From: an uncultured Brachyspira sp.
Lineage (GTDB): Bacteria > Spirochaetota > Brachyspiria > Brachyspirales > Brachyspiraceae
Assembly: GCF_944390595.1 (NCBI RefSeq)
Contig: NZ_CALXRN010000101.1
Coordinates: forward strand, 1-33,476
Reading direction: 5' to 3'
DNA length: 33,476 nucleotides
Numbering within the stretch: the first letter of the stretch is position 1; each line of letters begins with the position of its first letter. Below the pieces are notes generated by a model that ran no database searches, was not told where the DNA came from, and was given only the letters and a program-made list of their open reading frames with translations. Positions 1 to 8,092 of this stretch are shown one piece after another. Position numbers and translations under genes: made by a program.

Positions 1-47
1 AAAGAAAATGCAAACATTAATGTTACAATAAATATTTTCTTGAGCAT
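1..47 (-). CDS. N-terminal fragment of a secreted protein (runs off window)
   Basis: Reading leftward from an ATG at 47-45, the sequence encodes MLKKIFIVTLMFAFS before the window ends. A lysine pair followed by a hydrophobic run is the start of a signal peptide. An AAGGGG Shine-Dalgarno-like site lies at 55-60 with a spacer of about seven bases. It would be divergent from the dihydroxyacetone kinase genes. Only 15 codons are visible, so the mature protein cannot be identified. Confidence 0.55.
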   Translation of the reverse strand, partial: MLKKIFIVTLMFAFS

Positions 48-181
48 TATACAACCCCTTAATATATTAAGTTCTACTAATAATACTCTATTATTCAATA
101 ATTGCAAGTAAATTTATAAAATTTATATTTATTATAATAATAAATTTTTATTTACATTTATACAAATTCTTAAAGAATGCC

Positions 182-209
182 TTGAAAAAACATCTATTTC
201 TATTATACT
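182..209 (+). promoter_or_regulatory. Candidate sigma-70 promoter of the dha operon
   Basis: TTGAAA at 182-187 and TATACT at 204-209 are separated by 16 bp, close to the sigma-70 consensus. The expected start near 216 would give a leader of about 50 nt before the dhaK ATG at 267. No operator is evident. AT-rich DNA produces chance matches, so this remains a prediction. Confidence 0.5.
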
Positions 210-266
210 TTATATTAGTTTATATTTTTAATGTATTTAACTAATATTATAATGTGTAGGCAGTAT

Positions 267-1268
267 ATGAAAAAGATTATAAACAATATAGATAATATCA
301 TATTAGAAGAACTTAAAGGTATGCATAAAGCCCATAATAACATTATAAATATATGTTATGATCCTATTTTTATTACAAGAATTAATAAAAGTAACAAAGT
401 TTCTTTAGTATCTGGAGGCGGTTCTGGGCATGAGCCGCTTCATGGAGGATTTGTAGGGTATGGTATGGTATGTTGGATGCTGCCTGTCCTGGAGCTGTAT
501 TTACTTCTCCCACTCCTGATCAGATGGAAGAGGCTGCAAAGACTGTTAATAGCGGTAATGGTGTAGTATTTTTAGTAAAAAACTATACTGGTGATGTTAT
601 GAATTTTCAAATGGCTGAGGAGCTTTGCAAAGCAGAAGGTATTGATGTAAGAAGCGTTATTATAGAAGATGATGTATCTGTTAAAGATAGTTTATATACT
701 ACCGGAAGAAGAGGGGTTGGAGCTACTGTATTTTTTGAAAAAATATGCGGAGCTTATGCTGAACGCGGTGATAATATAGATAAGGTTTTGGAATATGCTG
801 ATTATTGTAAAGAGAATGCACGTTCTATGGGTATGGCTTTGACTTCATGTACAGTACCTGCAGTTGGTAAACCTACATTTGATATATCTGATGATGAAAT
901 AGAAATGGGTATTGGAATACATGGAGAACCTGGAAGAGAAAGGATGAAAATAAAAACTGCTGATGAGATTGCAGATATTATGATGGATTCTATATGTTCA
1001 GATATACCTTATAAAAGCAATGATGAACTTATTTGTATGGTTAATGGTATGGGGGCTACTCCTTTAATGGAGCTTTACCTTTTTTTATAATTCTGTTGAA
1101 GAAATTGCTTTAAAAAAAGGATTAAAAATAATAAGAAATCTTGTTGGTAATTATGTTACCTCTATAGATATGGCTGGGGTTTCTATTAGTTTAATTAAAG
1201 CCAACGATGAAATATTAAAGTTGTGGGATTATCCAGTATATACAGCAGCTTTAAGATGGGGAATGTAA
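267..1268 (+). pseudogene. dhaK: DhaK, dihydroxyacetone kinase substrate-binding subunit, broken by two frameshifts
   Basis: DhaK binds dihydroxyacetone covalently through a histidine and receives phosphate from DhaL-ADP in the PTS-dependent kinase. Three reading frames joined end to end give a complete DhaK: the N-terminus with SGGGSGHEP and HGGFVGYGM, the middle with [13 protein letters not shown] and the substrate-binding histidine region [10 protein letters not shown], and a C-terminus ending AALRWGM. The first break is a triple GGTAT at 457-471, where two copies would restore the frame. The second is a T7 run at 1080-1086, where T6 would restore it (giving LYLFYNS). Removing these six bases leaves 331 codons plus stop, a normal DhaK length. 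The start is taken at ATG 267, with AGG at 258-260, because it matches the family N-terminus. dhaL follows 4 bp downstream. The broken gene should abolish the kinase unless the repeats slip back or the sequence has errors. Confidence 0.9.
457..471 (+). repeat. Triple GGTAT pentanucleotide at the dhaK frameshift
   Basis: Three tandem GGTAT units sit inside dhaK at the glycine-tyrosine-glycine-methionine stretch. The family sequence needs two units (GGG TAT GGT ATG TTG GAT). The third unit shifts the frame and reaches a premature stop at 564-566. A tandem gain of one unit is typical of slipped-strand mispairing. Confidence 0.8.
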
Positions 1269-1272
1269 TATT

Positions 1273-1914
1273 ATGTATACTAAGGCTAAAATAAAAGAAT
1301 GGCTTATCAATTTATCATATACTTATGAAGAAAATAAAGATTATTTAACAAAGTTGGATTCTGATATAGGGGATGCTGATCATGGAATAAATATGAATAG
1401 GGGATTTAATTTTGTAAGAGATATGATTAATGCTTTAGATGAAAATGCTAGTATATCATCTATATTTAAACAAACAGCAACCTTGCTTATAAAAAATGTA
1501 GGCGGTTCTTCTGGTCCTTTGTATGGTACTTTTTTTCTTAATGCTAGTATAGTTTCTTCAAATAAAGAAGAATTATCTTTGACGGATATATTAGAAATAT
1601 TTAATAAAGGTACAAATGCCATAGCAGCACTGGGGAAATCAAAAGCTGGTGAAAAAACTATGCTTGATACTTTTTATCCTACATTGGAAGCTATAAAAGA
1701 ATTTGCATCAAAAAATAATGATATAACGAATGAAAATTTAGAAGATTTTAAAAATAATATTTTGAATATTTCAGAAAATGCTATGAAGTCTACTGTAGAT
1801 ATGCTTGCTACTAAGGGTAGGGCTAGTTATTTAGGAGATAGAAGCATAGGGCATCAAGATCCAGGAGCAACATCTTCTTATATGTTAATAAAAGAATTAA
1901 TAAATGTTTTATAA
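1273..1914 (+). CDS. dhaL: DhaL, ADP-binding subunit of PTS-dependent dihydroxyacetone kinase
   Basis: DhaL holds ADP/ATP as a tightly bound cofactor, accepts phosphate from DhaM and passes it to dihydroxyacetone on DhaK. At 213 residues it has the usual length. The Mg-nucleotide motif LDSDIGDADHG is at residues 28-38, followed by GGSSGPLYGTFF and, near the C-terminus, GRASYLGDRSIGHQDPGATSS, all diagnostic of the family. The ATG at 1273 lies 4 bp after the dhaK stop, and dhaM starts 22 bp after this gene, so the three form one operon. The frame is intact although dhaK upstream is broken, which may reduce its translation through polarity. Confidence 0.95.
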   Translation: MYTKAKIKEWLINLSYTYEENKDYLTKLDSDIGDADHGINMNRGFNFVRDMINALDENASISSIFKQTATLLIKNVGGSSGPLYGTFFLNASIVSSNKEELSLTDILEIFNKGTNAIAALGKSKAGEKTMLDTFYPTLEAIKEFASKNNDITNENLEDFKNNILNISENAMKSTVDMLATKGRASYLGDRSIGHQDPGATSSYMLIKELINVL

Positions 1915-1936
1915 AAATTAATAAAAAGGAATTAAT

Positions 1937-3376
1937 GTGGTTAGTTTAATATTTGTTTCACATAGTTATGAACTTGCTAAAACAGCAGTTGATTATATAA
2001 GGAAAGTAACAAATACAAATGTAAAAATGGCTTTTTCTGGAGGAACTGGTGATAATCATAGTGAAATGGGTACGGATTCAATAGATGTTTTTAATGCTAT
2101 AGAAAGTGTATATTCTGATGACGGAGTTTTAATATTTTGCGATTTAGGAAGTGCTCTTATAAGTTCAGAACTTGCAATATCTATGCTTGATGAAGAAAAA
2201 TCAGTTAATGTAAGAATGACATCGGCGCCATTTATAGAAGGCGGTATTAATGCGGCAATACAATCATCTCTTAATAAATCATTAGATGAAGTTGTATCTG
2301 AAGCTATAGAAAGTTTAACTCCTAAAATATCTTATGTAAAAGATAAATTGGATTATAATACTGTTGAAGTTTCAAATGATATAGAGTTTAAAGACTATGT
2401 AAAAGGTGAATATAAAATTTTGCTTGAAAATGGTTTTCATGCAAGACCGGTATTTATGTTTATTAATATAATAGCCAATTCCAAAAGTTTAGTATACATA
2501 TCCAATAAAACTAAGCATAAAGCCCCAGTATCTGCTGACAGTATAACAAAAGTTACATTGCTTAATATAGAATACGGCGATATAATGGAAATATATGCCA
2601 AAGGTCCTGATGCTGAACAGGTATTGGAAAGATTTGAATATTTAGTTAATGGTAAATTTGAAACTAGAAATAAAACTGTAAAAATAAAAGATATAGATAG
2701 TAATTTGATAGTTGTTTCTGATGGTTATGCTGAAGGAACTGCATTGTATATATATTTTGGTGTAAATATAAAGAAAGAATACATAAAAGATCCTAAAGCT
2801 GAGAAAGAAAAGTTTATACTTGCTATTAATAATGTTAAAAAAGATTTATTAGAACAAAAAAGCATAATAGAAGAAAAGAATCTTGAAAATAATGAATATT
2901 TGATATTTGAAACTTATATATCTATGTTGTTTGATGATTATGTATTAAAAGAAGTTTATGATTTGATAGAAAATAAAAAATATTCAGCAGCATATTCTTA
3001 TAATAAAGTTATGAAAAATATATTTAAAAGTTTTGATGCTTTGGATGACGGATATATAAAAGAAAGAAAATATGATATAGAAGATATTCTTTATCAAGTA
3101 TTAAAATATTTATTAGATATAAAATTAGATTTGCCTAAAGAAGAAAATACTATATTAATAGTTGATAATATATATGCTTCTATTGTAACAGAGATTAAAC
3201 AGAATATTAAAGGAGTAATATCTATAAATGGAAGCCCTATGTCTCATGCTGCAATTTTATTAAAGGCATTAAATATACCTTATGTTATATTTTCAGGAGC
3301 TATGCAATTAAAGGGAAAAAGTATTATTATAGATACAAAAAATAAGGAAGATAAGATAATTTCTTTCAAGAAATAA
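1937..3376 (+). CDS. dhaM: DhaM, multidomain phosphotransferase of dihydroxyacetone kinase
   Basis: DhaM relays phosphate from the PTS to DhaL. It has three domains in order: a mannose-type EIIA domain at about 1-130 with the phosphorylated His9 in FVSHS; an HPr-like domain at about 155-245 with FHARP (His168); and a partial Enzyme I-like domain at about 255-479 ending with GSPMSHAAILLKALNIPYV (His437). This fusion matches the long enterobacterial DhaM type rather than the single-domain form. The start is GTG at 1937, preceded by AAAAAGGA with a 6-bp spacer; the overlapping ATG at 1935 is in another frame. Last gene of the operon. Confidence 0.93.
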   Translation: MVSLIFVSHSYELAKTAVDYIRKVTNTNVKMAFSGGTGDNHSEMGTDSIDVFNAIESVYSDDGVLIFCDLGSALISSELAISMLDEEKSVNVRMTSAPFIEGGINAAIQSSLNKSLDEVVSEAIESLTPKISYVKDKLDYNTVEVSNDIEFKDYVKGEYKILLENGFHARPVFMFINIIANSKSLVYISNKTKHKAPVSADSITKVTLLNIEYGDIMEIYAKGPDAEQVLERFEYLVNGKFETRNKTVKIKDIDSNLIVVSDGYAEGTALYIYFGVNIKKEYIKDPKAEKEKFILAINNVKKDLLEQKSIIEEKNLENNEYLIFETYISMLFDDYVLKEVYDLIENKKYSAAYSYNKVMKNIFKSFDALDDGYIKERKYDIEDILYQVLKYLLDIKLDLPKEENTILIVDNIYASIVTEIKQNIKGVISINGSPMSHAAILLKALNIPYVIFSGAMQLKGKSIIIDTKNKEDKIISFKK

Positions 3377-3385
3377 TATATTATG

Positions 3386-3411
3386 CCTGTTTTACTGTGA
3401 AAGGTTTTTTA
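3386..3411 (+). terminator. Weak intrinsic terminator after dhaM
   Basis: A short imperfect hairpin, CCTGTT pairing with AAAGG, is followed directly by TTTTTT at 3405-3410, ten bases after the dhaM stop. The stem is weak; its position and T-run are the main support. Confidence 0.35.
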
Positions 3412-3463
3412 TTGTTATATGCATATATAAATGTTATTATATTTTTTATGACTGGATAAAAAT

Positions 3464-3964
3464 ATGAGTATTAATACTATAGTTATAATAGTAATCGTTT
3501 CTATTGTTATATTATGGCCTATATTAAAGAAGGCTGCTAAGCATATAAGAATAGATAATTCTGAAGAGAGTATACATATAGCATGTTTATATGGAGATTT
3601 GCCAAAAATAAAAAGGCTTTTAGAGTCAGGTGTAAATATAAATTCTAAAGATTTCAGCAATAAAACTCCATTAATGTATGCTGCGGAGGATGGTGCTGTT
3701 GATACTATAGATTATCTGATTAGAAATGGTGCTAATATTAATGATATTGATGTTAGAGGCGACAGTGCTTTAATAATAGCATTAAAAAATAATAATGTAA
3801 AAGCATCAAAACTGCTAATAGAAAGCGGAGCTAATTTAGATATAAGAAATGAGGATAATAAAGATGCTTTGAATATAGCGTCAGATATAGATTCTAAAGA
3901 AATGGTTGAATTAATAAAAAATAAAAGAGATGATAATAAAGATATTACCATCTCTTCTAATTAA
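3464..3964 (+). CDS. Membrane-anchored ankyrin repeat protein
   Basis: This 166-residue protein begins with one hydrophobic helix (about residues 5-20) followed by lysines, then three or four ankyrin repeats: HIACLYGDLPKIKRLLESGV, KTPLMYAAEDGAVDTIDYLI, DSALIIALKNNNVKASKLLI and DALNIASDIDSKEMVELI. Ankyrin repeats mediate protein-protein contacts; the partner is unknown. The ATG at 3464 has GGA at 3454-3456. It stands alone between the dha operon and a leftward gene that ends 2 bp after it. The repeats face the cytoplasm if the helix is a stop-transfer anchor and the periplasm if it is an uncleaved signal. Confidence 0.85.
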   Translation: MSINTIVIIVIVSIVILWPILKKAAKHIRIDNSEESIHIACLYGDLPKIKRLLESGVNINSKDFSNKTPLMYAAEDGAVDTIDYLIRNGANINDIDVRGDSALIIALKNNNVKASKLLIESGANLDIRNEDNKDALNIASDIDSKEMVELIKNKRDDNKDITISSN

Positions 3965-3965
3965 A

Positions 3966-4205
3966 TTATCTATTATTGTTGCTTCTTGTTATATTTGTAG
4001 AACCGCATATAGGGCAATGAGATACTGAGTCTTCTATGATATCATCAATTTGAGTTATATCATCATCTTCTGATATATTTATCTCTTTATCATCAACTGC
4101 CCAAAAATTAGAACAGTCCTTACAATAAAAATGTATTAAATATTCTCTATAAGTTGGATAATTTCCTTCTATTTTTCTATATCCGTCTATAATATTATGT
4201 TCCAT
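3966..4205 (-). CDS. Small zinc-ribbon-like protein
   Basis: A 79-residue protein with two cysteine pairs, YCKDCSNFW near the middle and CPICGSTNI near the end, separated by an acidic stretch. Paired CxxC knuckles suggest zinc binding. I chose the ATG at 4205 because GGAGGG lies just upstream (4209-4214); a longer frame starting at 4229 would place that ribosome site inside the gene. It converges on the ankyrin gene with 1 bp between stops. The function is unknown. It could be a nucleic-acid binding or adaptor ribbon. Confidence 0.7.
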   Translation of the reverse strand: MEHNIIDGYRKIEGNYPTYREYLIHFYCKDCSNFWAVDDKEINISEDDDITQIDDIIEDSVSHCPICGSTNITRSNNNR

Positions 4206-4388
4206 GTACCCTCCATTTTTATATATCATTCATTATTTAATTTAGTATTTTTTTTAAAAAAGTCAAATACATTATTTTGTCGAAATATTCTATATTAAAA
4301 ATTAAAAAAAATAAACAATTATTTATATATTTTTTACATTAGGTATTATTATTATGTTTTATTAGTAACAAGGATAAAGGAGCTACTA

Positions 4389-4823
4389 ATGATAAACAGT
4401 ATGAAAATTTTTATTTTAATTATTTCTTTAACTGTGTTATCTATTTCAAATGTATTTGCTGCTGATATGCCTATACAAGCAAATCAATTACCTCAAAATG
4501 CTCAAAGTTTTGTAAAAACTAATTTCCCATCTGATCAAATAGTTTATGCTGAACAGGATAGAAATAGTTTTAAAGTAGAATTGCAAAGCGGTGTGGAAAT
4601 TGATTTTGACAGAGGCGGTAATTGGACAGATGTAAGTTCTAAAATGCCTTTACCTACTGGTTTTATACCAGCTAATGTTTTGAAAGCAGTACAGGGAAAA
4701 TATCCTCAAGTTGCTATAATGGAAATAAGTAAAGAATACAATAGTTATCAATTAAAATTAGCTAATAGAATGGAAGTTTATGTTGATAATAATGGCAACC
4801 TAATGGGAGAAAAATTAGATTAA
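4389..4823 (+). CDS. Secreted PepSY-like (DUF2874-type) protein, copy 1
   Basis: A 144-residue protein with a signal peptide (cleavage likely after NVFA, before ADMPIQ) followed by two similar halves, each with the pattern 'residues rise to a basic/aromatic strand, then ExDxxGNWxDV or VYVDNNGN'. This matches the PepSY-like family of periplasmic proteins. AAAGGAG at 4376-4382 precedes the ATG by six bases. The next rightward gene is a close paralogue, with QANQLP, YAEQDRNSF, LQSGVEIDFD and VYVDNNG all shared. A strong terminator follows. The biochemical role of the family is not established. Confidence 0.85.
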   Translation: MINSMKIFILIISLTVLSISNVFAADMPIQANQLPQNAQSFVKTNFPSDQIVYAEQDRNSFKVELQSGVEIDFDRGGNWTDVSSKMPLPTGFIPANVLKAVQGKYPQVAIMEISKEYNSYQLKLANRMEVYVDNNGNLMGEKLD

Positions 4824-4841
4824 TAAAATTTTATTTAATAT

Positions 4842-4890
4842 AAAGCTAGTATGAATTGTTTAATTATTCATGCTAGCTTTTTTATTTTTT
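4842..4890 (+). terminator. Rho-independent terminator after PepSY-like copy 1
   Basis: A 15-bp stem with one G-T wobble (arms 4842-4856 and 4866-4880, core AAGCTAG/CTAGCTT) has a 9-base loop and is followed by a T-rich run to about 4890. It separates the two PepSY-like paralogues, so they are transcribed separately. Confidence 0.9.
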
Positions 4891-5056
4891 TTATTAAATT
4901 CTTTGTTTTTTGTAAAAATATCTTGTTTTTTAGTAAAATAATAGTAAAAAACGTATTAAATAACAAAAATTTATTTACAATTAAATTTTATAATTTACTG
5001 TTATTTTACATTTTGATATAAAATGTAATTTTTTTATAAAATTTAAGTAAAAAATA

Positions 5057-5085
5057 TTGACAAAACTTGTTTTATGTATTATATT
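5057..5085 (+). promoter_or_regulatory. Consensus promoter of PepSY-like copy 2
   Basis: A perfect TTGACA at 5057-5062 is followed after 17 bp by TATATT at 5080-5085. The predicted start near 5092 excludes the longer frame beginning at 5074 and supports translation from ATG 5122. Confidence 0.7.
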
Positions 5086-5121
5086 ATAAATATAACAATT
5101 AAACAACAAGGAGCATTTTTT

Positions 5122-5559
5122 ATGAAAAAACAATTAAAACAAATCATTTTAGCAGCATCTGTAATGATGTTATCTATCGCTACTGTATTTGGAGCTGACA
5201 TACCTATACAAGCAAATCAGCTTCCAAAAGCTGCCCAGGATTTTATCAAAGCTAATTTTGCTAATGATCCTATAGTATATGCTGAACAAGACAGAAACAG
5301 TTTTTTGGCCGAACTGCAAAGCGGTGTAGAAATTGATTTTGATAAAGATGGAAATTGGACTGATGTATCTGCTAATAATAAACCATTACCTACAGCATTT
5401 ATACCTGCAAATATAATGCAGGCTGTTGAAGCAAAATACAAAGGTGTTGCTGTATTAGAAATTAGTAAAGAATATCTTAGCTACAAATTAAAATTAGGTA
5501 ATAACAGAGAAGTTTATGTTGATAATAATGGAAAAGTAATAGGTGATAAATTAGATTGA
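5122..5559 (+). CDS. Secreted PepSY-like (DUF2874-type) protein, copy 2
   Basis: A 145-residue paralogue of the preceding gene with signal peptide MKKQLKQIILAASVMMLS...FGA and mature start ADIPIQANQLP. The two-half PepSY-like architecture is kept and ends IGDKLD. ATG 5122 is chosen because AAGGAG at 5108-5113 lies eight bases upstream and the promoter -10 box lies inside the longer frame. It has its own consensus promoter and terminator, so it is a single-gene unit, probably well expressed. The divergence between copies is mostly conservative, indicating a fairly old tandem duplication with both copies maintained. Confidence 0.88.
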   Translation: MKKQLKQIILAASVMMLSIATVFGADIPIQANQLPKAAQDFIKANFANDPIVYAEQDRNSFLAELQSGVEIDFDKDGNWTDVSANNKPLPTAFIPANIMQAVEAKYKGVAVLEISKEYLSYKLKLGNNREVYVDNNGKVIGDKLD

Positions 5560-5578
5560 TAGAAAAGCTTAATTAAGT

Positions 5579-5617
5579 AAGGGCTGGTGATAAATTCACT
5601 AGCCCTTTCATTTTTTT
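5579..5617 (+). terminator. Rho-independent terminator after PepSY-like copy 2
   Basis: GGGCTGGTGA (5581-5590) pairs with TCACTAGCCC (5596-5605) with one wobble and a 5-base loop, followed by TTTCATTTTTTT. It lies between this gene and the convergent lipoprotein gene ending at 5622. Confidence 0.9.
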
Positions 5618-5621
5618 ATAA

Positions 5622-6448
5622 CTATTTTAAGCTAGGATCGAAAATACTATCTTCATTCAATAAATCTTTATATTCAGTAAGATAATAAGCTATAAGTTCA
5701 TTAATCTGTTTTGAATATTTATTTCCCATATTTGAATCTTTCCACAATATTTCATTTAAAATTCCAGTTACTACATTCTGAAGAGTATAAGGAACGGCAT
5801 ATTGTCCTTCATGATGAAAACCTATATTATGCATATGTTCATGAAACATTAAACCTGCTGTATTAGCGTATTCTTGACTTTGCATATAAGTAAAATAGTC
5901 TCCAAATAAAACAGAATCTAAACTGCCCCAATTACCAGAGTGAAAACCTACCCATTCTCCTATAGGTATTTCATTTTCTGGCTGAAGTCCGTAACGCAAA
6001 TATCTAGATTTACCTTGCCAACCAGTACCGGTGCCAACAGCAACATTCATTTTTCTATATACAAAATCATATTTAAGAGAACGAACACAGTCAATAACTT
6101 TTTGAGCTTCGTATTTATCTCCTTTTTTAAGATTATGTCCATTATAGCTGTCATTTACAGAAGAACCCAATTGAGAATCAGCTGCCTTTACACGGTTGGC
6201 AAACTCCTCAGTGTTAACTGCCATTCTAATAAGAGCCATACATACTAACATATATTTTTTTTCATCTACTGTAATAATAGTATATTTATTTAGTATGCTG
6301 TCTATTTCAAAATTTTCTATACCAACCTGCCAGTATGGATATTTTTTGTTTATAGTTTCTTTACTGAAATCATCGGGTTTTAATATATTATTATTGCATC
6401 CCAACATAAATAACAATAATAAATTAAGTGTAAATAATTTTTTATCAT
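5622..6448 (-). pseudogene. Metzincin-like lipoprotein, copy 2; signal peptide out of frame (A6 tract)
   Basis: The mature part is intact: GCNNNILKPDDFSKETINKKY and a zinc-protease motif HEHMHNIGFHH (HExxHxxGxxH), ending IFDPSLK. The natural start, by comparison with the tandem paralogue, is ATG 6448-6446. Its reading ATG ATA AAA AAT diverges from the paralogue's ATG ATA AAA AAA TTA because the A-run (T-run at 6438-6443 on the plus strand) has six bases instead of seven. Adding one base restores a 275-residue lipoprotein with a MIKKLFTLNLLLLFMLGC signal. In this sequence only a TTG at 6416 or a later codon could start the frame, and then without a proper signal sequence. It could be a pseudogene, a poly-A phase switch, or a sequencing error. 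It lies 12 bp downstream of its paralogue, in the same operon. Confidence 0.75.
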
Positions 6449-6460
6449 AATAACCAACTT

Positions 6461-7261
6461 TTATTTTATATTAGGATCGAAAATACTATCTTCTCTTAAT
6501 AAATTTTTATATTCAGTGTAATAGTAAGCTGTAAGTTCATCTAATTGTCTTGCATATTTATCTTTTAAATCATCATATAATATTCTTTCAATTAATTTTT
6601 GTACAACATCTTGAAGCCCGTAAGGTACATTACTATTTTTATTAACATCGTTATGAGTAAATCCAATATTATGCATATGTTCATGGAACATTAAGCCTGA
6701 AAAACTTGCATATCCATATAAACTATCACCGGACCATTTTATCCAATTATCATTTTCAAATCCTACCCAATCTGCTGTCGGTATTTGATCTGGGTTCTGA
6801 CCTCCCATATATCTTGCATATCTTGAAACACCTACAGTACCTAAACCTGCTCCGCCTGTTTTTAGTTTTTCATAGGTGAAATTATATTTTAATGTACGTA
6901 CTACTTCTGTTAATTTATCAGGATTGTATGCTTCTCCAGCCTTAATACTAAAATTTCCATAAGAGTAATTTGCTGCTGCTGTTAGATTTCCTTTAGCTTT
7001 TACTGCAGTTGGAAATTCATCAGAATTTAAAGCTGTTCTAATAAGTGCCATACATCTTAATATAAAACGTTTTTCTTCAACTGTTATTGTGGCATAAGAT
7101 GTTAAATTATTAGCTATTTGAAAGTTAGCAACTCCTACCTGCCAATAAGGATATTTTTTATTAATGGTTTCTTTGCTGAAATCATCAGGTTTTAACATGC
7201 TGCTATTACAGCCAAATATAAATAACAATAATAAATTAAGTATAAATAATTTTTTTATCAT
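6461..7261 (-). CDS. Metzincin-like zinc metalloprotease lipoprotein, copy 1
   Basis: A 266-residue lipoprotein precursor: signal MIKKLFILNLLLLFIFGC with lipobox cysteine at about residue 18, then a domain with HEHMHNIGFTH at 193-203, which fits HExxHxxGxxH (His193, Glu194, His197, Gly200, His203), the zinc site of metzincin peptidases. No clear Met-turn is visible downstream, so the family assignment rests on the motif alone. GGAGAA lies just before the ATG, whose third codon sits in an A7 run. It shares the N-terminal LKPDDFSKETINKKYPYWQVG block with the downstream paralogue. Probably exported and lipid-anchored; the substrate is unknown, and a surface or host protein is possible. Confidence 0.8.
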   Translation of the reverse strand: MIKKLFILNLLLLFIFGCNSSMLKPDDFSKETINKKYPYWQVGVANFQIANNLTSYATITVEEKRFILRCMALIRTALNSDEFPTAVKAKGNLTAAANYSYGNFSIKAGEAYNPDKLTEVVRTLKYNFTYEKLKTGGAGLGTVGVSRYARYMGGQNPDQIPTADWVGFENDNWIKWSGDSLYGYASFSGLMFHEHMHNIGFTHNDVNKNSNVPYGLQDVVQKLIERILYDDLKDKYARQLDELTAYYYTEYKNLLREDSIFDPNIK

Positions 7262-7281
7262 TAATATTTCTCCAATATAAT

Positions 7282-8058
7282 TTAATTAGAAGGCAGTATC
7301 TTAATACCTGCTTGAAAACCAATATCAAAGCTGGATATGGTTTGTTTTGTCATTTTGGCAAGAGCCTGATTATTATTAAGTGTAGGGTTTTTTAATGTCA
7401 TTCCGAAATCTCCTCCTATATAACCTCCTAAAGCAATAGCAAATTTTTTATCAGTATAAATAGAGTATTCTACTGAAAATTTCAGATAAGGTATTATAAT
7501 AGGATTGCTGAATATTTTTTCAATTTGCGATGCATTATAATGTTCTATATTTCTATTGATATATAATGTATTATAATTCATATATGATGACATTATTCTA
7601 GCATATAAAGGTACTTTGATGCCTGCATTAATCCCAAATGAAAATTTTTTCCAATTTAATTTTGGATAAATACCAAAGGCAAGACTTTCAAACATATATT
7701 TAAAATCATTTTTATAAATTTTATCACCGCTTTTTCTATAAAATACAAATTCATCATGTGTATATCCTATTTCACCAAGCAGGCTGAAACTGAAATCTCT
7801 GTTTATGTTAAATCTGTATCCTATATGAAATAAAACCCCTGCATCAAAACCAACACCTGAGTTTCTATTGGCCTGTTTAACAGCTGCATTAAAATTTTCC
7901 TGCTGCTGCTGAGTCGCCTTATTATTTGTCAAAGCATATTGATTAATTCCAACTCCAATTCCTAACGGTACAAATATACCAATCTCTAAACCGCTTTTAG
8001 CAAATAAACTTCCGGATGCTAATAATACTATTATAAATATATTTAATAATTTTTTCAT
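7282..8058 (-). CDS. Outer-membrane beta-barrel-like protein, intact copy
   Basis: A 258-residue protein with a signal peptide (MKKLLNIFIIVLLASGSLFA) and then alternating hydrophobic/polar strands such as GLEIGIFVPLGIGVGI, GVGFDAGVLFHIGYRFNI and FSFSLLGEIGY, ending DIGFQAGIKILPSN. Glycine-rich amphipathic strands separated by polar loops fit a small outer-membrane barrel. The upstream neighbour is a paralogue. Twenty bases separate it from the metalloprotease lipoprotein, so barrels and proteases are probably co-transcribed. The terminal residue is not aromatic, so I cannot claim a standard BAM signal. Specific function unknown. Confidence 0.75.
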   Translation of the reverse strand: MKKLLNIFIIVLLASGSLFAKSGLEIGIFVPLGIGVGINQYALTNNKATQQQQENFNAAVKQANRNSGVGFDAGVLFHIGYRFNINRDFSFSLLGEIGYTHDEFVFYRKSGDKIYKNDFKYMFESLAFGIYPKLNWKKFSFGINAGIKVPLYARIMSSYMNYNTLYINRNIEHYNASQIEKIFSNPIIIPYLKFSVEYSIYTDKKFAIALGGYIGGDFGMTLKNPTLNNNQALAKMTKQTISSFDIGFQAGIKILPSN

Positions 8059-8092
8059 AATTTTCTCTGTTTATAACCTTATTTTATATTTT

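Noticed and set aside
5074-5121. Upstream start for PepSY-like copy 2
   Set aside because: It lies inside the promoter -10 region and precedes the ribosome site; the signal peptide starts at 5122.
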